Origin: Streptomyces griseus subsp. griseus
Lineage (GTDB): Bacteria; Actinomycetota; Actinomycetes; Streptomycetales; Streptomycetaceae
Assembly (NCBI RefSeq): GCF_000720255.1
Contig: NZ_JOJE01000005.1
Coordinates: 558,001-622,000, forward strand
DNA: 64,000 nucleotides
Reading direction: 5' to 3'
A program made the position numbers and the translations under genes. Each line of letters opens with the position of its first letter. The first letter of the stretch is position 1. This document shows, piece after piece, positions 1 through 8,292 of the stretch. The notes beneath the pieces were generated by a model. That model did no database searches. It had not been told where the DNA came from and saw only the letters and a list, made by a program, of their open reading frames with translations.

Positions 1-1021
1 CGGGGTCGGCGCAGGCCCAGGCGGCCTCGGCGAGCTTGCGGAACAGGGCCTTGGCGTCGACCTTCTCGATGACCTCGCCGGTCATACGGGCGCGGAGGCC
101 GAACTCGGTACCGTTCTGGACGGCCGTCATGAACTCGTCGTTCACGCGGACGCTGTTGTTGGCGTTCTGGTACTGGACGGACGTGATGTCGTCGCCGCCC
201 AGGTCCATGTCGAAGCCCGCGTCACGCAGGGCGCGAATCTTCTCCTCCTCCTTCACCTTGGTGGCGATGAAGTCCTCGATGTCCGGGTGGTCCACGTCCA
301 GGACGACCATCTTGGCGGCGCGGCGGGTGGCGCCACCGGACTTGATGGTGCCGGCGGAGGCGTCGGCGCCCCGCATGAAGGAGACCGGGCCGGAGGCGTT
401 GCCGCCGGAGGAGAGCAGCTCCTTGGAGGAGCGGATGCGGGAGAGGTTCAGGCCGGCGCCGGAGCCGCCCTTGAAGATCATGCCCTCTTCCTTGTACCAG
501 TCGAGGATCGACTCCATGGAGTCGTCGACGGCGAGGATGAAGCAGGCGGAGACCTGCTGCGGCTGGGGCGTGCCGACGTTGAACCAGACGGGGCTGTTGA
601 AGCTGAAGATCTGGTGCAGGAGGGCGTACGCCAGTTCGTGCTCGAAGATCTCCGCGTCGGCGGGCGAGGCGAAGTACTTGTTGTCCTCGCCCGCCTTCCG
701 GTACGTCTTCACGATGCGGTCGATCAGCTGCTTGAGGCTGACCTCGCGCTGCGGGGTGCCGACGGCACCGCGGAAGTACTTGCTGGTGACGATGTTGACC
801 GCGTTCACCGACCAGAAGTCGGGGAACTCGACGCCACGCTGCTCGAAGTTGACCGAGCCGTCGCGCCAGTTGGTCATGACGACGTCCCGGGCCTCCCAGG
901 CCACCTCGTCGTACGGGTGCACGCCGGGGGTGGTGTGGATGCGCTCGACACGCAGTCCCTTGGTGGCCTTGGCGCCCTTCGCCCGGGTGCCCCTCGCCGG
1001 ACCGCTCGCCGTCTCTGTCAT
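1..1021 (-). CDS. nrdJ: Vitamin B12-dependent (class II) ribonucleotide reductase, N-terminal part
   Basis: Adenosylcobalamin-dependent ribonucleotide reductase, which makes deoxyribonucleotides in the cytoplasm without needing oxygen. Only the first 340 or so codons are in the window; the gene runs off the left edge. The start is the ATG at 1021 (MTETASGPARGT). Recognisable class II stretches include FNSPVWFNVG, the QQVSACFIL segment with a reductase cysteine, and GGSGAGLNLSRIRSS. It lies 165 bases downstream of nrdR on the same strand, the usual nrdR-nrdJ order in Streptomyces (SCO5804-SCO5805 in S. coelicolor), and is probably cotranscribed and NrdR-repressed. Family assignment is secure; the missing C-terminus prevents checking the remaining catalytic cysteines. 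Confidence 0.95.
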   Translation of the reverse strand, partial: MTETASGPARGTRAKGAKATKGLRVERIHTTPGVHPYDEVAWEARDVVMTNWRDGSVNFEQRGVEFPDFWSVNAVNIVTSKYFRGAVGTPQREVSLKQLIDRIVKTYRKAGEDNKYFASPADAEIFEHELAYALLHQIFSFNSPVWFNVGTPQPQQVSACFILAVDDSMESILDWYKEEGMIFKGGSGAGLNLSRIRSSKELLSSGGNASGPVSFMRGADASAGTIKSGGATRRAAKMVVLDVDHPDIEDFIATKVKEEEKIRALRDAGFDMDLGGDDITSVQYQNANNSVRVNDEFMTAVQNGTEFGLRARMTGEVIEKVDAKALFRKLAEAAWACADP

Positions 1022-1091
1022 GCCGCCTCCCTGTACGGGCGTAAACGCCCTGAAATGCCACGTTGTTCCCGTGACACGTTGTTCTGTCTGG

Positions 1092-1125
1092 TGTTGCGGG
1101 CACTCTCTCGCTGCCGCCCGCAACA
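1092..1125 (-). terminator. Stem-loop between nrdR and nrdJ
   Basis: A perfect 10-bp inverted repeat (TGTTGCGGGC at 1092-1101, GCCCGCAACA at 1116-1125) with a 14-base loop lies between nrdR and nrdJ. There is no clear T-run, so it may be a partial terminator, attenuator or RNA-stability element setting the nrdR/nrdJ ratio. The structure is seen directly; its function is inferred. Confidence 0.4.
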
Positions 1126-1186
1126 GGTCTTCGATCGCCGCCGCCCGGCCGGACCCGGACCCTGAATCCCGGTTCCGGCCCGTCGG

Positions 1187-1744
1187 TCAGTCGGCGTGGA
1201 CGGGCTCGGGGACCTGAACGGTCCCTCCGGGCCCGCCGTCGTCTTCCCGGCTCCCCGCACCCGCGCCCTCGCGGTCGTCGTCGTCCGCGGCGAGGAGTCC
1301 CGTCTGTTCCCTGAGTTCCGCGATCGCGGCCTCGAAGTCCTCGAGCGAGTCGAACGCCCGGTAAACGGAGGCGAATCGCAGGTAGGCGACGAGGTCGAGC
1401 TCCTGCAACGGGCCGAGTATGGCCAGCCCCACGTCGTGGGTGGTCAGCTCGGCGCTTCCGGTGGCCCGCACCGCCTCCTCGACCCGCTGGCCGAGTTGGG
1501 CGAGCGCGTCCTCGGTGACAGGCCGTCCCTGGCACGCCTTGCGCACGCCGTTGATGACCTTGGTACGGCTGAACGGCTCGGTGACTCCGGACCGCTTCAC
1601 CACCATGAGCGAGCACGTCTCCACGGTCGTGAAACGACGGGAGCAGTCAGGACACTGGCGGCGCCTGCGGATCGACGTGCCGTCGTCGGTCGTACGGCTG
1701 TCGACGACGCGGCTGTCGGGGTGCCTGCAGAAGGGGCAGTGCAT
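1187..1744 (-). CDS. nrdR: Transcriptional repressor NrdR
   Basis: Zinc-ribbon/ATP-cone repressor that senses the ATP/dATP balance and represses ribonucleotide reductase genes. The protein opens with the family signature MHCPFC and a second CPDC pair, giving a four-cysteine zinc ribbon over residues 3-34, followed by an ATP-cone domain (about 46-136) and a variable acidic tail. I chose the ATG at 1744 (MHCPFC) over the in-frame TTG at 1753 because NrdR proteins begin with MHCP. At 185 residues it is slightly longer than the usual 150-180 because of the tail. It is the first gene of a leftward nrdR-nrdJ unit and has two NrdR-box-like sites upstream, implying autoregulation. Confidence 0.97.
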   Translation of the reverse strand: MHCPFCRHPDSRVVDSRTTDDGTSIRRRRQCPDCSRRFTTVETCSLMVVKRSGVTEPFSRTKVINGVRKACQGRPVTEDALAQLGQRVEEAVRATGSAELTTHDVGLAILGPLQELDLVAYLRFASVYRAFDSLEDFEAAIAELREQTGLLAADDDDREGAGAGSREDDGGPGGTVQVPEPVHAD

Positions 1745-1851
1745 GGACTCCAACCCTCCTCACAGCAGACTCAATAGCCCCAGAGGCCTCTCGGGCCCCT
1801 CGAAGCAGCCCCAAGCATAGGCGATCTCCCGGAGCGCGAAGACCGGGGGGA

Positions 1852-1895
1852 CCACAACTTCTGGGCCACTGCCGCAATCCAACCACTAGATGTGG
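1852..1895 (-). promoter_or_regulatory. Pair of NrdR boxes upstream of nrdR-nrdJ
   Basis: Two 13-base imperfect palindromes, CCACAACTTCTGG (1852-1864) and CCACTAGATGTGG (1883-1895), start exactly 31 bases apart, about three helical turns. They resemble NrdR operators, which occur as pairs with this spacing. They lie about 110-150 bases upstream of the nrdR start, consistent with autorepression of nrdR-nrdJ. Confidence 0.75.
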
Positions 1896-2259
1896 GGATT
1901 GGCTCATACATGCACGCCAGACGCGCGTGTCTCACGGAGATCGGCACGTGCCAGTGGCCCACGCCGCCACACGGAGCACAGCCGGGCCCGCGGACACGCC
2001 CGACGCACGGCCGCGCAGGCGTACCGCCGCGACACATACGGAGATACCGTGGGCGCCGCAGGGAGAAGGCGTGCGACTCCCGTGAGAGCGGGGGGCAGCA
2101 CCGGGTCGACGGGGCGCCGGATGGCAGACTGAGCGACAACCTACGAGGTCAACGGGCCCGACGGTGAAGGGTACGACAATGAGCCCATTTGTCCGTCGCC
2201 CCTCGCGTTAGCCATACACCCAGACACACGATCAGGACAGACGAATCGCGGTTTTTCAC

Positions 2260-2275
2260 TCGAACGTGTGTTTGG
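2260..2275 (+). promoter_or_regulatory. LexA (SOS) box upstream of lexA
   Basis: TCGAACGTGTGTTTGG matches the actinobacterial SOS-box consensus (TCGAAC, four variable bases, GTTYGA) in all but the last base. It lies 60 bases before the lexA start, as expected for autorepression. Confidence 0.85.
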
Positions 2276-2334
2276 CGCAACCTTTCGAAAGCAACTACCG
2301 TTGTGCTGCAGGGAGACCATCGAGAGGGGCCGAC

Positions 2335-3111
2335 GTGACCACCACCGCAGACAGTGCCACCATCACTGCCCAGGACCGCTCCCAGGGCCGACTCGAGCCG
2401 GTGCATGCGATGAACGAAGCCACGAATCCCGAGCACAAGCGCTCACTGCCGGGCCGACCTCCAGGCATCCGGGCGGACAGCTCGGGACTCACCGACAGGC
2501 AGCGCCGGGTGATCGAGGTCATCAGGGACTCCGTGCAGCGGCGCGGCTACCCGCCGTCGATGCGTGAGATCGGCCAGGCGGTCGGCCTGTCCAGCACCTC
2601 CTCGGTCGCACACCAGCTCATGGCCCTGGAGCGCAAGGGCTTCCTGCGCCGCGACCCGCACCGTCCGCGCGCCTACGAGGTCCGCGGCTCCGACCAGGCG
2701 GCCTCCGTGCAGCCCACGGACACCGCGGGCAAGCCCGCCGCGTCGTACGTCCCGCTGGTCGGCCGCATCGCCGCAGGCGGCCCGATCCTCGCCGAGGAGT
2801 CGGTCGAGGACGTGTTCCCCCTGCCCCGGCAGCTCGTGGGTGACGGCGAGCTCTTCGTCCTGAAGGTCGTCGGTGACTCGATGATCGAGGCCGCGATCTG
2901 CGACGGCGACTGGGTCACCGTGCGCCGCCAGCCGGTCGCCGAGAACGGCGACATCGTGGCCGCGATGCTCGACGGCGAGGCCACCGTCAAGCGCTTCAAG
3001 CGCGAGGACGGGCATGTCTGGCTGCTCCCGCACAACGCGGCCTACGAGCCGATCCCCGGTGACGACGCGACCATCCTCGGCAAGGTGGTGGCCGTTCTGC
3101 GCCGCGTCTGA
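2335..3111 (+). CDS. lexA: SOS-response repressor LexA
   Basis: Master repressor of the DNA-damage response, inactivated by RecA-stimulated self-cleavage. The GTG at 2335 is the likely start ([14 protein letters not shown], as in S. coelicolor LexA) and gives 258 residues. An N-terminal winged helix follows a disordered leader, with the recognition-helix region [10 protein letters not shown]. The C-terminal S24 peptidase domain has the Ala147-Gly148 cleavage site (IAAGGPI), nucleophile Ser182 (GDSM) and general base Lys219 (ATVKRF). The upstream SOS box implies autoregulation. It is divergent from nrdR-nrdJ, the conserved Streptomyces arrangement, linking damage repair with dNTP supply. Confidence 0.98.
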   Translation: MTTTADSATITAQDRSQGRLEPVHAMNEATNPEHKRSLPGRPPGIRADSSGLTDRQRRVIEVIRDSVQRRGYPPSMREIGQAVGLSSTSSVAHQLMALERKGFLRRDPHRPRAYEVRGSDQAASVQPTDTAGKPAASYVPLVGRIAAGGPILAEESVEDVFPLPRQLVGDGELFVLKVVGDSMIEAAICDGDWVTVRRQPVAENGDIVAAMLDGEATVKRFKREDGHVWLLPHNAAYEPIPGDDATILGKVVAVLRRV

Positions 3112-3150
3112 TCACAGCCGCGTCTGATTCACAGCCGCGTCTGAGAACAG
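3102..3150 (+). repeat. Threefold tandem repeat across the lexA stop codon
   Basis: Units at 3102-3117, 3118-3134 and 3135-3150 share CCGCGTCTGA followed by a short variant and ACAG. The first unit contains the last codons and TGA stop of lexA, so the 3' end of the gene has been duplicated twice downstream, each copy carrying a TGA. Confidence 0.85.
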
Positions 3151-3154
3151 CGGC

Positions 3155-3218
3155 GGGCGGGCCTCAGCGACCCGCCCCTAGACTGGGCCCCGGGATCCCT
3201 GCGCCGATTCCGGGGCCC
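3155..3218. terminator. Two stem-loops between convergent lexA and the helicase gene
   Basis: Two inverted repeats lie back to back: GGGCGGG/CCCGCCC (3155-3161 with 3171-3177) and GGGCCCCGG/CCGGGGCCC (3185-3193 with 3210-3218). Their place between converging genes fits terminators serving both directions. Confidence 0.7.
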
Positions 3219-3239
3219 TGTGCTGTCCGGAGGCCTGTC

Positions 3240-5252
3240 CTACGGCGTCTCCGTCTGCTGCTCCGCCCCCGCCTGCCGCTCGCCTTCCGTCAGCTTCGCC
3301 GCCGCGTCGATCGCCGCCAGCGACCTGCGGACCTGGTTGCGGTCCGTGGTGTACCAGAAGTCGGGCAGTGAGGCCTTGAGATAGCTGCCGTACCGTGCCG
3401 TGGCCAACCGCTGGTCCAGTACGGCGACCACACCACGGTCTCCCGACGCCCGTACGAGGCGGCCTGCGCCCTGGGCCATGAGCAGGGCGGCGTGGGTGGC
3501 GGCGACGGCCATGAAGCCGTTGCCCCCGGCCTCCTCCACCGCCTTCTGGCGGGCGCTCATCAGCGGGTCGTCGGGGCGCGGGAACGGGATCTTGTCCATC
3601 ACGACCAGCTGGCAGCTGGGGCCTGGGACATCGACGCCCTGCCAGAGCGACAGCGTGCCGAAGAGGCACGTCTCCGGATCCCCGGCGAAGTTCTTGATCA
3701 GCTCACCGAGGGTCTCCTCGCCCTGGAGGAGGATCGGGAACTCGGGGATGCGGGAGCGCAGCTCCTCCGCGGCGATCTGGGCGGCGCGCATCGAGGAGAA
3801 CAGGCCCAGCGTGCGACCGCCGGCGGCCTGGATCAGCTCGGTCAGCTCGTCGAGCATGTCGCCGCGGTCGCCGTCGCGGGCGGGACGGGCCAGGTGCTTG
3901 GCGACGTAGAGGATGCCCTGCTTGGGGTAGTCGAAGGGCGAGCCGACGTCGACGCCCTTCCACTGCGGGACGTCCTCGCCCTCCGTGCCCTCGGGGGCGA
4001 GGCCCAGAGAGGCACCCACACCGTTGAAGTCGCCGCCCAGCTTGAGGGTCGCGGAGGTCAGGACGACCGAGCGGTCCGTGAAGAGCTTTTCCCGCAGCAG
4101 GCCGGAAACGGACATGGGAGCCACCCGCAAGGAGGCACCGAAGCGGTCGTGGCGCTCGTACCAGACGACGTCCCACTCGGAGCCGTTCACGATCCGCTCC
4201 GCCACGTCGTGGACGCTCTCGACGGAGGCCAGCGCCTGCTTGCGCACGGCGTCCTCGTCCTGGACGGACTTGTCACGGGTGGCGCCGATCGCCGAGATGA
4301 CGGTGCGGGCCGCGTCGCGCAGCGCCATCAGCGCGTACCCGAGGTCCTCCGGGATCTCCTCCAGGCGGCCCGGCAGCGCCAGCTCCATCAGCCGTTCGAA
4401 GCCCTCGGCGGCGGTCTGAAGCTGGTCGGCGGCCTTCTCGTTGACGAGTTTCGCCGCTCTGCGGACCGCGCGGTTGACCTGGCCCGGGGTGAGCTCGCCG
4501 GTGGCGACGCCGGTGACGCGCGAGACCAGCTCGTGTGCCTCGTCGACGATCAGCACCTCGTGCTGCGGGAGGACCGGCGCGCCCTCGATGGCGTCGATCG
4601 CCAGCAGTGCGTGGTTGGTGACGACGACCTCGGCGAGCTTGGCGCGCTCGCGGGCCATCTCGGCGAAGCACTCGGCGCCGTACGCGCACTTGGTGGCGCC
4701 CAGGCACTCCCGGGAGGAGACCGACACCTGTGCCCAGGCCCGGTCGGAGACGCCCGGAGTGAGGTCGTCGCGGTCGCCGGACTCGGTCTCGTCCGACCAG
4801 TCGCGCAGGCGCAGCAGGTCCTGGCCCAGCTTGCTGGTGGGCGCGGCCGCCTCGAACTGGTCGAAGAGGCCCTCCTCCTCGTCCTGCGGCATGCCCTCGT
4901 GGAGGCGGTGCAGGCACAGGTAGTTCGACCTGCCCTTGAGCATCGCGAACTCCGGGCGGCGGCGCAGCAGGGGGTGCAGCGCCTCGACCGTGCGGGGCAG
5001 GTCCCGCTCCACGAGCTGGCGCTGGAGAGCGAGAGTGGCCGTCGCCACGACGACGCGCTCCCCGTGCGCGAGGGCGGGCACCAGGTACCCCAGCGACTTG
5101 CCGGTGCCGGTACCGGCCTGCACCAACAGGTGGGAGCCGTCGTCGATCGCCTCCGCGACGGCTTCGGCCATGGTCACCTGGCCGGGGCGCTCCGTACCGC
5201 CGACGGATGTGACGGCAGCATGCAGGAGTTCGGGGAGTGAGGGCTTCGTCAT
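3240..5252 (-). CDS. DinG/XPD-family ATP-dependent DNA helicase
   Basis: Superfamily 2 helicase of the DinG/YoaA type, expected to unwind DNA, R-loops or repair intermediates. The 670-residue protein has Walker A GTGTGKS (Lys52), a DEAH box (LIVDEAHEL, near 236) and the C-terminal motif WQGVDVPG. Cysteines in the SNYLCL segment and in ECLGATKCAYGAEC sit where XPD/DinG enzymes carry a 4Fe-4S cluster; cluster binding is inferred. The ATG start at 5252 has a weak GGTGG upstream. It converges with lexA, a neighbourhood conserved in Streptomyces and consistent with DNA repair, but no SOS box was seen directly upstream, so LexA control is not shown. Confidence 0.9.
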   Translation of the reverse strand: MTKPSLPELLHAAVTSVGGTERPGQVTMAEAVAEAIDDGSHLLVQAGTGTGKSLGYLVPALAHGERVVVATATLALQRQLVERDLPRTVEALHPLLRRRPEFAMLKGRSNYLCLHRLHEGMPQDEEEGLFDQFEAAAPTSKLGQDLLRLRDWSDETESGDRDDLTPGVSDRAWAQVSVSSRECLGATKCAYGAECFAEMARERAKLAEVVVTNHALLAIDAIEGAPVLPQHEVLIVDEAHELVSRVTGVATGELTPGQVNRAVRRAAKLVNEKAADQLQTAAEGFERLMELALPGRLEEIPEDLGYALMALRDAARTVISAIGATRDKSVQDEDAVRKQALASVESVHDVAERIVNGSEWDVVWYERHDRFGASLRVAPMSVSGLLREKLFTDRSVVLTSATLKLGGDFNGVGASLGLAPEGTEGEDVPQWKGVDVGSPFDYPKQGILYVAKHLARPARDGDRGDMLDELTELIQAAGGRTLGLFSSMRAAQIAAEELRSRIPEFPILLQGEETLGELIKNFAGDPETCLFGTLSLWQGVDVPGPSCQLVVMDKIPFPRPDDPLMSARQKAVEEAGGNGFMAVAATHAALLMAQGAGRLVRASGDRGVVAVLDQRLATARYGSYLKASLPDFWYTTDRNQVRRSLAAIDAAAKLTEGERQAGAEQQTETP

Positions 5253-5360
5253 AGCGCGACCACCCTACGACCCGGGACTGACAAACGGGTGATCACGGTG
5301 GAGGCGAGGGGTGGGATCAAGACCTTGGTTTCTCGGGTGGGGGCGGATCTCGGACGGGTG

Positions 5361-6269
5361 TCACATGAGATGGCGCAGGGAGCGGTCCCGCACCATCAGG
5401 GCGGCCCGTTTGGCGGGCAGGTCGACCTCGGCGGCGTACCGGAAACCGGCGCTGAGGAACGCGGCGACGGAGGGGACGTTGCGCAGGTCCGGTTCCGCGA
5501 CGACCCGTGCGCAGGCAGGCCGCCGCTCGAGGACGAGGTCGGCGACCGCTCTGAGCAGGACGCTGCCGAGCCCCCGCCCCCGGTCGGCGACGGCGCCGAT
5601 CAGGAGGTGGAGCCCCGTGTCGTGCGGTCGGGCGGGGTAGTGGCGGGCCAGCGGGTCGAGGTCCGCGCGGTAGATCTCCCAGTAGCTCATCGGTGTGCCT
5701 TCGAGGAGGCCGAGGCACGGAACGCTGCGTCCGTCGCCGGCGAGCTGGGCGCTGAGGTGTTGTTCGGTCGCGCTCAGGGGTCCGGCGAGCTCCCAGTACG
5801 CCGCGACGGCGGGGTCCGTCATCCAGCCGTGGACGAGCGGGAGGTCGCGCTCCACGCTGACGGGGACGAGGTAGAACTTGCCGACGGGGGTGGAGGCAGG
5901 GCCCCAGTCCCCGATGTGGTCGAGCAGGTCGCCGTAGGGGGGCCGGATGGGCTGAGGGTCGATCGGTGGGAAGCGGCTCGCCCACGGCGGGTCGACGACG
6001 GGGCGGCTCGGTGCTGTGCCCATGCGCTCCGTACCCGGGTCTCCTTCCTGGCGGGCCCCGGACCGGGCCTCCTCCCGTTGACGGTCCCGCCGCTCCTCCT
6101 CCGGCCCTGCCTTCAGCTCTTCCTTCCGCTGCTCCTCGATGAGCGCGAGGAGTTCGTCGGGCAGCTGGAGGTCGAGGGTGTCCTCGCTGTCCGGGCCGTG
6201 CCCCGGGGCGGGAGGGATGTCGGTGAGCGGTGCGGTACCGGGTTCGGCGCTAGGGTCGGTGGGAGGCAC
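5361..6269 (-). CDS. GNAT acetyltransferase, IucB/MbtK-like (siderophore)
   Basis: Predicted acyl-CoA-dependent N-acyltransferase acting on an amine or hydroxylamine during siderophore assembly. The first 110 residues are charged and proline-rich with no clear domain. The C-terminal 190 residues resemble the IucB/AlcB/MbtK group, with VHGWMTDPAVAAYWE and the GNAT acetyl-CoA loop DRGRGLGSVLL. The GTG start at 6269 has a strong purine-rich site (GAGAGGAGAG) six bases upstream. It follows the NIS synthetase gene by 61 bases on the same strand, so it is probably the last gene of a three-gene siderophore operon. The exact acceptor cannot be read from sequence. Confidence 0.85.
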   Translation of the reverse strand: MPPTDPSAEPGTAPLTDIPPAPGHGPDSEDTLDLQLPDELLALIEEQRKEELKAGPEEERRDRQREEARSGARQEGDPGTERMGTAPSRPVVDPPWASRFPPIDPQPIRPPYGDLLDHIGDWGPASTPVGKFYLVPVSVERDLPLVHGWMTDPAVAAYWELAGPLSATEQHLSAQLAGDGRSVPCLGLLEGTPMSYWEIYRADLDPLARHYPARPHDTGLHLLIGAVADRGRGLGSVLLRAVADLVLERRPACARVVAEPDLRNVPSVAAFLSAGFRYAAEVDLPAKRAALMVRDRSLRHLM

Positions 6270-6330
6270 GGCGGGCTCTCCTCTCAGGAGACGGGGCGGG
6301 GCATGGTCCTCGAGAAGGTTCGGGGTCTGG

Positions 6331-8292
6331 TCAGCTGTGCAGCGGGTTGACGACGGTGACGTAGACCGACTGCGTGTCCACCGGTCCGACGAGTTCGTCC
6401 AGGCCGTGCAGCCGGGTCAGCAGATTGGCCTTGCAGCGCAGGACGGGTGAGTCGAGCAGGCGGGCGGGCAGGGTGCTGCGCAGCCGGTCGGGGCCGGTGG
6501 CCGCGTCGGTGAGGAAGCGGCGGAACGCGGCAAGCAGCAGCCGCTCGTCGGCGAGGCGCTGGGATCCGAAGGCGCCGATGAGGCCGAGCACGTTGTTGAT
6601 CGCGAGGTAGTACGCGAAGCGTTCGTCCGTGACCTCGTCGGCGACGAAGGTGTCGCTGCGCTCGCCGATGCCGGGCAGCCGGGCGTCCAGTTCCGCGCGC
6701 CGGGACTCGCGGAAGTAGTAGCCCTGGTTGTCGCGGTAGCGGCCGCCCGTGGGCCATCCGTCGCGGTCCAGCAGGAGCAGTGTGTTCTGCTGGTGCGCCT
6801 CCAGGGCGATGCCCGCCTCGCCGTCCAGCCACAGCACGGGGCGGACGACCTGCTCCAGGTAGCGCAGGAACCACTCGGCGGCCACGGCTCGGTGGGGGCG
6901 GCCGGTACGGGCGGCGAGGCGTGTGACGATCTCGGCCAGCCGGGAACGCAGTACCGCCGCCCGTGGTCGTGGTCGTGGTGAGACGAGACCGGCGACGCAG
7001 GAGACGTCGTCGGTGGGAGCGAACGGGTTGTGCCGGATCATCACGTCCAGCCCGGTCAGGGGCGCGCCGTCCGGTCCGTCGACGGCGAGCCAGGCCGGGT
7101 CGCGCACGATGTCGAAGCCCGGGTGGGCGGCCCGCCACCGCGCGGAGAGGCCGGCGCGCAGCAGGCGGTGCACCTCGACCCCGCGGTGGAGCTCCTTGCG
7201 GAGGTTCTCCCGGCGGGAATTGGTGATGTTCAGGCCCAGCGACAGCTTGAGCATGGCGGGGGCGCCGGACCGGTGCACCGTGCGCAGCGAGGAGGTGGGA
7301 TGCCAGTCGGGGCCCTGGACGCCGAGGTCACGCAGGAGTCGGGCGTCGAGCATGGCCGCCACCTCGGGACGCTGCCGGACCTCGCGCAGTTGCCAGGGGT
7401 GCAGGGGCAGGGCCGCGTAGCCGTCGGGCAGCGGCGGCAGACCGTCTCCGGCGAGTCGTGCCGTGAGCTGGGCTGCGGGGACGGGACGGCCACGTTCGGT
7501 CCAGGCCGAGTCGGTGGCGAGCACGGAGGGGGCGACGGACAGCCAGTGCAGGGGGAAGGCGCCCCGCGCTTCGGGCGAGTACCGCCGTGTTTCCGCCTCG
7601 GAGAGGCCGTCACGGCTCTTCGGGGCCGGGTGCAGCGGATGTCCGAGCACGAGCGCCTGTTCGGCCGCGAGGAAGAGGTCGGGGCCGTCCGCGGGGTGGT
7701 CCCTGCGCTCGCTGATGAAGGTGACGGTACGGCGGAGGGAGTCGGCGACCCGTGCGACCAGATCGGGGCCGTGGGGGTGGGCGGGGGTGGGAGCGGTGAC
7801 GGCGGCGGAGGCCGGTTCGTAGGGCAGGGCGGTCCCGGTGGGGCCCGCGACGACCGGTTCGTCGGGCGTACCGGCCGTTTCCCGTGCGAGCAGCGCCGCG
7901 ACCGTCACCGCGTCGGCCGGCGGGGACTGACCCGGTGTGTCGGCCAGGTGCGGGAGTCCGAAGCGGTGCCAGCCCGTCGGGGACCAGTACTGGACGCGGA
8001 CGAGCAGGGCCGTGCCACTGGCGGGCAGCGGGATGCGCAGGGTGCCGTCGGTGGGGGCGGGCACGCCGGTCTCGCGTACCCAGCAGCGCAGCAGGTTCTC
8101 GACGGCGGCGGCCTGGGCCGTGGTGTACGGGTCGAGGTGCTCCAGCAGGTCGGTCACGGGGCCGAGCGATCGTTCCGCCGCCGGGGCTTCCGCCTGCTGC
8201 CCGACGACGGCCGGGGCGGGCGCGGCCCGGGTGGCGGAGGGACCCGGAGTCGCTGTCTGGGAACGGTCGTCGTGCGTGGGCGTGAAGTTCAA
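6331..8292 (-). CDS. NRPS-independent siderophore (IucA/IucC) synthetase
   Basis: NIS synthetase that adenylates a carboxylate such as citrate and condenses it with an amine or alcohol. The 653-residue protein has the IucA/IucC hallmarks GHPLHPAPKSR, LPLHPWQ, KLSLGLNITNSRREN, EAHQQNTLLLL and RYRDNQGYYF, followed by the FhuF-like C-terminal region. I chose the TTG at 8292: it has GAGGAA seven bases upstream and its TTGA overlaps the stop of the aminotransferase gene, a translational-coupling arrangement. The longer frame from 8703 adds only Arg/Pro-rich sequence antisense-like in character. It sits between a diaminobutyrate-type aminotransferase and an IucB-like acetyltransferase. Confidence 0.92.
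   Translation of the reverse strand: MNFTPTHDDRSQTATPGPSATRAAPAPAVVGQQAEAPAAERSLGPVTDLLEHLDPYTTAQAAAVENLLRCWVRETGVPAPTDGTLRIPLPASGTALLVRVQYWSPTGWHRFGLPHLADTPGQSPPADAVTVAALLARETAGTPDEPVVAGPTGTALPYEPASAAVTAPTPAHPHGPDLVARVADSLRRTVTFISERRDHPADGPDLFLAAEQALVLGHPLHPAPKSRDGLSEAETRRYSPEARGAFPLHWLSVAPSVLATDSAWTERGRPVPAAQLTARLAGDGLPPLPDGYAALPLHPWQLREVRQRPEVAAMLDARLLRDLGVQGPDWHPTSSLRTVHRSGAPAMLKLSLGLNITNSRRENLRKELHRGVEVHRLLRAGLSARWRAAHPGFDIVRDPAWLAVDGPDGAPLTGLDVMIRHNPFAPTDDVSCVAGLVSPRPRPRAAVLRSRLAEIVTRLAARTGRPHRAVAAEWFLRYLEQVVRPVLWLDGEAGIALEAHQQNTLLLLDRDGWPTGGRYRDNQGYYFRESRRAELDARLPGIGERSDTFVADEVTDERFAYYLAINNVLGLIGAFGSQRLADERLLLAAFRRFLTDAATGPDRLRSTLPARLLDSPVLRCKANLLTRLHGLDELVGPVDTQSVYVTVVNPLHS

Larger units (their letters stand above)
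1745..2334. other. Divergent regulatory region between nrdR and lexA
   Basis: This 590-base interval separates the divergent nrdR and lexA genes. It is less GC-rich than its surroundings. It holds two NrdR-box-like sequences near the nrdR side and an SOS box near the lexA side. Short open frames here lack coding character, and I see no convincing gene or cobalamin riboswitch. Confidence 0.7.

Noticed and set aside
1754..2330. Cobalamin riboswitch or small genes upstream of nrdR
   Set aside because: No B12-box-like sequence was recognised, and open frames here lack GC3 bias and ribosome sites.
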